Program-made: the position numbers and the translations under genes
The notes under the pieces: model-generated
Database searches by the model: none
Seen by the model: the letters and a program-made list of their open reading frames with translations, nothing else
What the model was told of the DNA's origin: nothing
Shown: piece by piece, positions 61,971-64,000 of the stretch
How positions within the stretch are numbered: position 1 is the first letter of the stretch
Layout: every line of letters starts with the position of its first letter
Assembly (NCBI RefSeq): GCF_000835495.1
Contig: NW_015622548.1
Span: 744,001-808,000 of the forward strand
Direction of reading: 5' to 3'
Source: Cladophialophora immunda
Taxonomy: Eukaryota > Ascomycota > Eurotiomycetes > Chaetothyriales > Herpotrichiellaceae
DNA length: 64,000 bases

Positions 61971-62904
61971 TTATGGAACTTCCATTTCGGCTCGGATCCG
62001 GTCTCGATGAGCGGACAATTCATGGAAATTCTGTCGTGGTGATCGTTTGCCTTCGCCGTCTCGGAGTGCGGTCGCCTCGGGGCCCCAGAACGGTTTGCTT
62101 TCGTCTCGAGCGTTGTTATGGCTCGGTCTGGTCCGTCTGCGCCAGCCCACCAGGAAGAATGCCAGCCCTGTCAAGGCCAGTGTGCCTCCGAGGCCGACGG
62201 CGATCCCGATGCCAGCTTTCGCACCGGTGGAGAGACCAGTTGACGCCTGGGATGAGGAGTTTGAGGGGGAGGAGGCGGCGGTAGGCGATGCGAGCGCGCT
62301 CGTGGAGCCTGATGATTTGGAGGCTGGTGTGGTCGTTGCGCTTCGGACGCCGTCGGTGCTGCTGCCGGGGACAGACGTCGTCGAGCTTGTCGCCGAGTTG
62401 CTGCTGCTGCTCGTTGTCGAGGGCGTCATCGGCAACGTGGTAATGACAATTCCGGCCGCAATGCTGACGACCTGGGTCGAATCCGAGCAGTCACATCCCC
62501 CGAACCCATAGCAGCAGTACTGGTTGAGGCCGCCGCAGGTGTCCACACCGTTCCCGGTCACTATTATTGGCTCTCTGTCAGCTCTCTCTCCACCCGAAAA
62601 GGTGCTCGTTTGTGCCAAAAATCTGACCATTCAAACACTGTGCCATGCACACAGGACTGTTCCAGCTTGGATCCGTGCAGCCGTCGACGTAGTACGGCGT
62701 GAGGCCTTTGTTCGGCTGCTCCGGACCGGGCTGGCAGAGGCCGTTGCTGTAACACATGTCGCCGGGGCTGCAGCATGCGCTGGACTCGGCGTTCGGGTCG
62801 CATGCGACCAGGCTTGTATCTTGGTTGCCGATGCTGTTGTAGCACGTCGCCGCCAGCGTGGCGGGACTGGCCTCGAGAAGCAGCAGGAGGAATAGCATCG
62901 ACAT
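61971..62904 (-). CDS. Secreted/type I membrane Cys-rich protein with Ser/Thr stalk
   Basis: Two exons: 62904-62628 and 62560-61971, with a 67-nt intron (GTCAGA, branch CTGAC, acceptor TAG), giving 288 aa. A signal peptide is clear (MSMLFLLLLLEASPATLAA, cleavage near residue 19). The ectodomain (about 20-125) has some 14 cysteines, including an SACCSPGDMCYSNGLC block and QYCCYGFGGCDC after the splice. This order resembles many fungal cell-surface proteins of unknown function. A Ser/Thr-rich stalk (about 135-205) precedes one membrane helix (about 207-234, GIGIAVGLGGTLALTGLAFF) with a basic stop (GWRRRTR). The cytosolic tail is about 50 residues. The layout is like wall sensors of the WSC/Mid2 kind, but the cysteine pattern is not a classical WSC domain. 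The role is inferred only. Confidence 0.82.
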
Positions 62905-64000
62905 GGCTGAACGAGTCTGGGGAGGGCGGGGGCGATAGGCTTGACTATGATGGTAGCAATGCCTATACTTGGGCATGAATAACAACGGTGGTACAAACTT
63001 GCGTGTTAATACTGAGTGATAACCATAGCTCTGCGGCTTGGATACACACTCAAACCCTCAGGCACGATCTCTTGTCAACTGCAAGCAACGACAAAGTTGA
63101 TGGAAGGTATCATAGTTGAACAGTGGAAACGCAGCGAGCGTCGGCGCATCCAGGGCTCGACATGGGCGTCTATGGTTGATGATACGGCAACGACCATCCC
63201 CAGACTGGCGCGAGCCGGGGGTGAACACACACTGGTGCCGTTCTTCATCCCTCACTCTTGTTCTAGAGCTGGCTCTCGGGACGGCAGTGGTGAATCAGGT
63301 TCGACGGAAGACCTAGACATGCCTGGGTTCTTGGGGGCGGTATGATAGTCAATGGCGATTCCGGGCTGCAGCCTCATCGTGCTCCCGGGCGCGTAGGCTA
63401 GGTTTCATGTCTCTTTAGGCAGCCTCGATGATTGGGAATAGCCATTCTTTAGCCCTTTGGAATCGATGCAGCTGGCTCATAGAAGCTTCGGCGCTGAACC
63501 ACGCATATTACAGCAACTCTCCAGTTCTTCACTCTCTAGTTCCACTCGCCCTTTCTTCTCTATCGAGAACAAGCAGCCGCAATGCTCAATTACATAGTTC
63601 TCAAAGGCGGACTTATGTACCGGGGTCCACACTCCGACAGTACCCCGGGTTGCGCAGAATGACCTGGTCCAGGTTCACTGCTCCGGCTGCGAAGGATGAG
63701 GCATTCCTGAAGCCACTCGTAGGCGGCGATGTAACACTTGTTGTCGAGCCATCGACGCACTAGTCGATGTACTCACCCAGCGTTTACTAGGACCACGTCC
63801 CAGCGACAGTCAATGTACGAGGTACACGGCTTTCCGTCGACATACGGTCATCCCCTACTAGTACGGCGAGTGACCCAAATGAGTGCCCCTCCCGAGCGGG
63901 CAGCACGCGCGGGACAGCTGGCCCCCAGCCTGGCATCAATGACCAAGTTAATTGACGGCACGGAGCTTTGCCTTCCGAAAACGCGAAACAGCTATAAAAC
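62905..64000. other. Window end, promoter region
   Basis: Upstream of the membrane protein gene (minus). No supported coding frame; the 111-codon frame at 63428-63763 lacks any motif. The final bases hold a TATA-like element, listed separately. Confidence 0.45.
63993..63998 (+). promoter_or_regulatory. TATA-like element at window edge
   Basis: TATAAA in GCTATAAAAC, at the last bases of the window. It suggests a plus-strand gene beginning shortly beyond the edge. Confidence 0.35.

Noticed and set aside
1..64000. tRNA, rRNA, CRISPR arrays, prophage or intact transposon
   Set aside because: None recognised by eye on either strand; a covariance-model tRNA scan would be needed to exclude small RNA genes.

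Overview
This window is nuclear DNA of a filamentous ascomycete (Pezizomycotina). Coding regions are interrupted by short introns, mostly 47-120 nt, with GTRNGT donors and CTRAY-like branch points. The gene families also fit: a HET-domain protein, a Clr5-ankyrin protein, a Zn2Cys6 regulator with an AflR-type C-terminus, and single-copy housekeeping genes found across fungi. The style suggests Eurotiomycetes, perhaps black yeasts (Chaetothyriales), but that placement is inference. I rebuilt gene models by splicing exons by eye, checking that each junction kept frame and family-conserved residues.

Layout. 0.7-10.7 kb: an orphan protein, a FAT1/FATP-type acyl-CoA synthetase, then two Rab-pathway genes in tandem on the minus strand (a Gyp5-like Rab-GAP and Bet4, the Rab geranylgeranyltransferase alpha subunit). 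11.1-13.9 kb: an AMA1-type APC/C activator whose frame is broken by one TAG at an invariant tryptophan codon, although the last WD40 blade and the IR tail continue intact after it. 14.9-25.8 kb: Utp5 (90S pre-ribosome), the BET-family protein Bdf1, and a coiled-coil protein that may be an augmin subunit. 26.6-35.9 kb: a Clr5-ankyrin protein and a HET-domain protein flank the ribosome biogenesis gene TSR1. 36.5-43.0 kb: an HSL-type esterase, a small orphan helix-turn-helix protein resembling a detached Tc1/mariner DNA-binding domain, an alcohol acetyltransferase-like enzyme, and a membrane nucleotide pyrophosphatase. 44.0-54.0 kb: a cytosolic-type phospholipase A2, exocyst subunit Exo70, CTDK-I cyclin Ctk2, and a La-type RNA-binding protein. 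57.1-62.9 kb: a short-chain dehydrogenase, the AflR-type regulator, and a secreted/type I membrane cysteine-rich protein.

Themes. Several genes serve membrane traffic (Gyp5, Bet4, Exo70), ribosome production (Utp5, Tsr1) and transcription (Bdf1, Ctk2). The accessory genes sit mainly at 26-41 kb and 57-63 kb, beside the longer intergenic stretches. No tRNA, rRNA, CRISPR array or intact transposon was recognised. The observation most worth checking is the amber codon in the AMA1 homologue.
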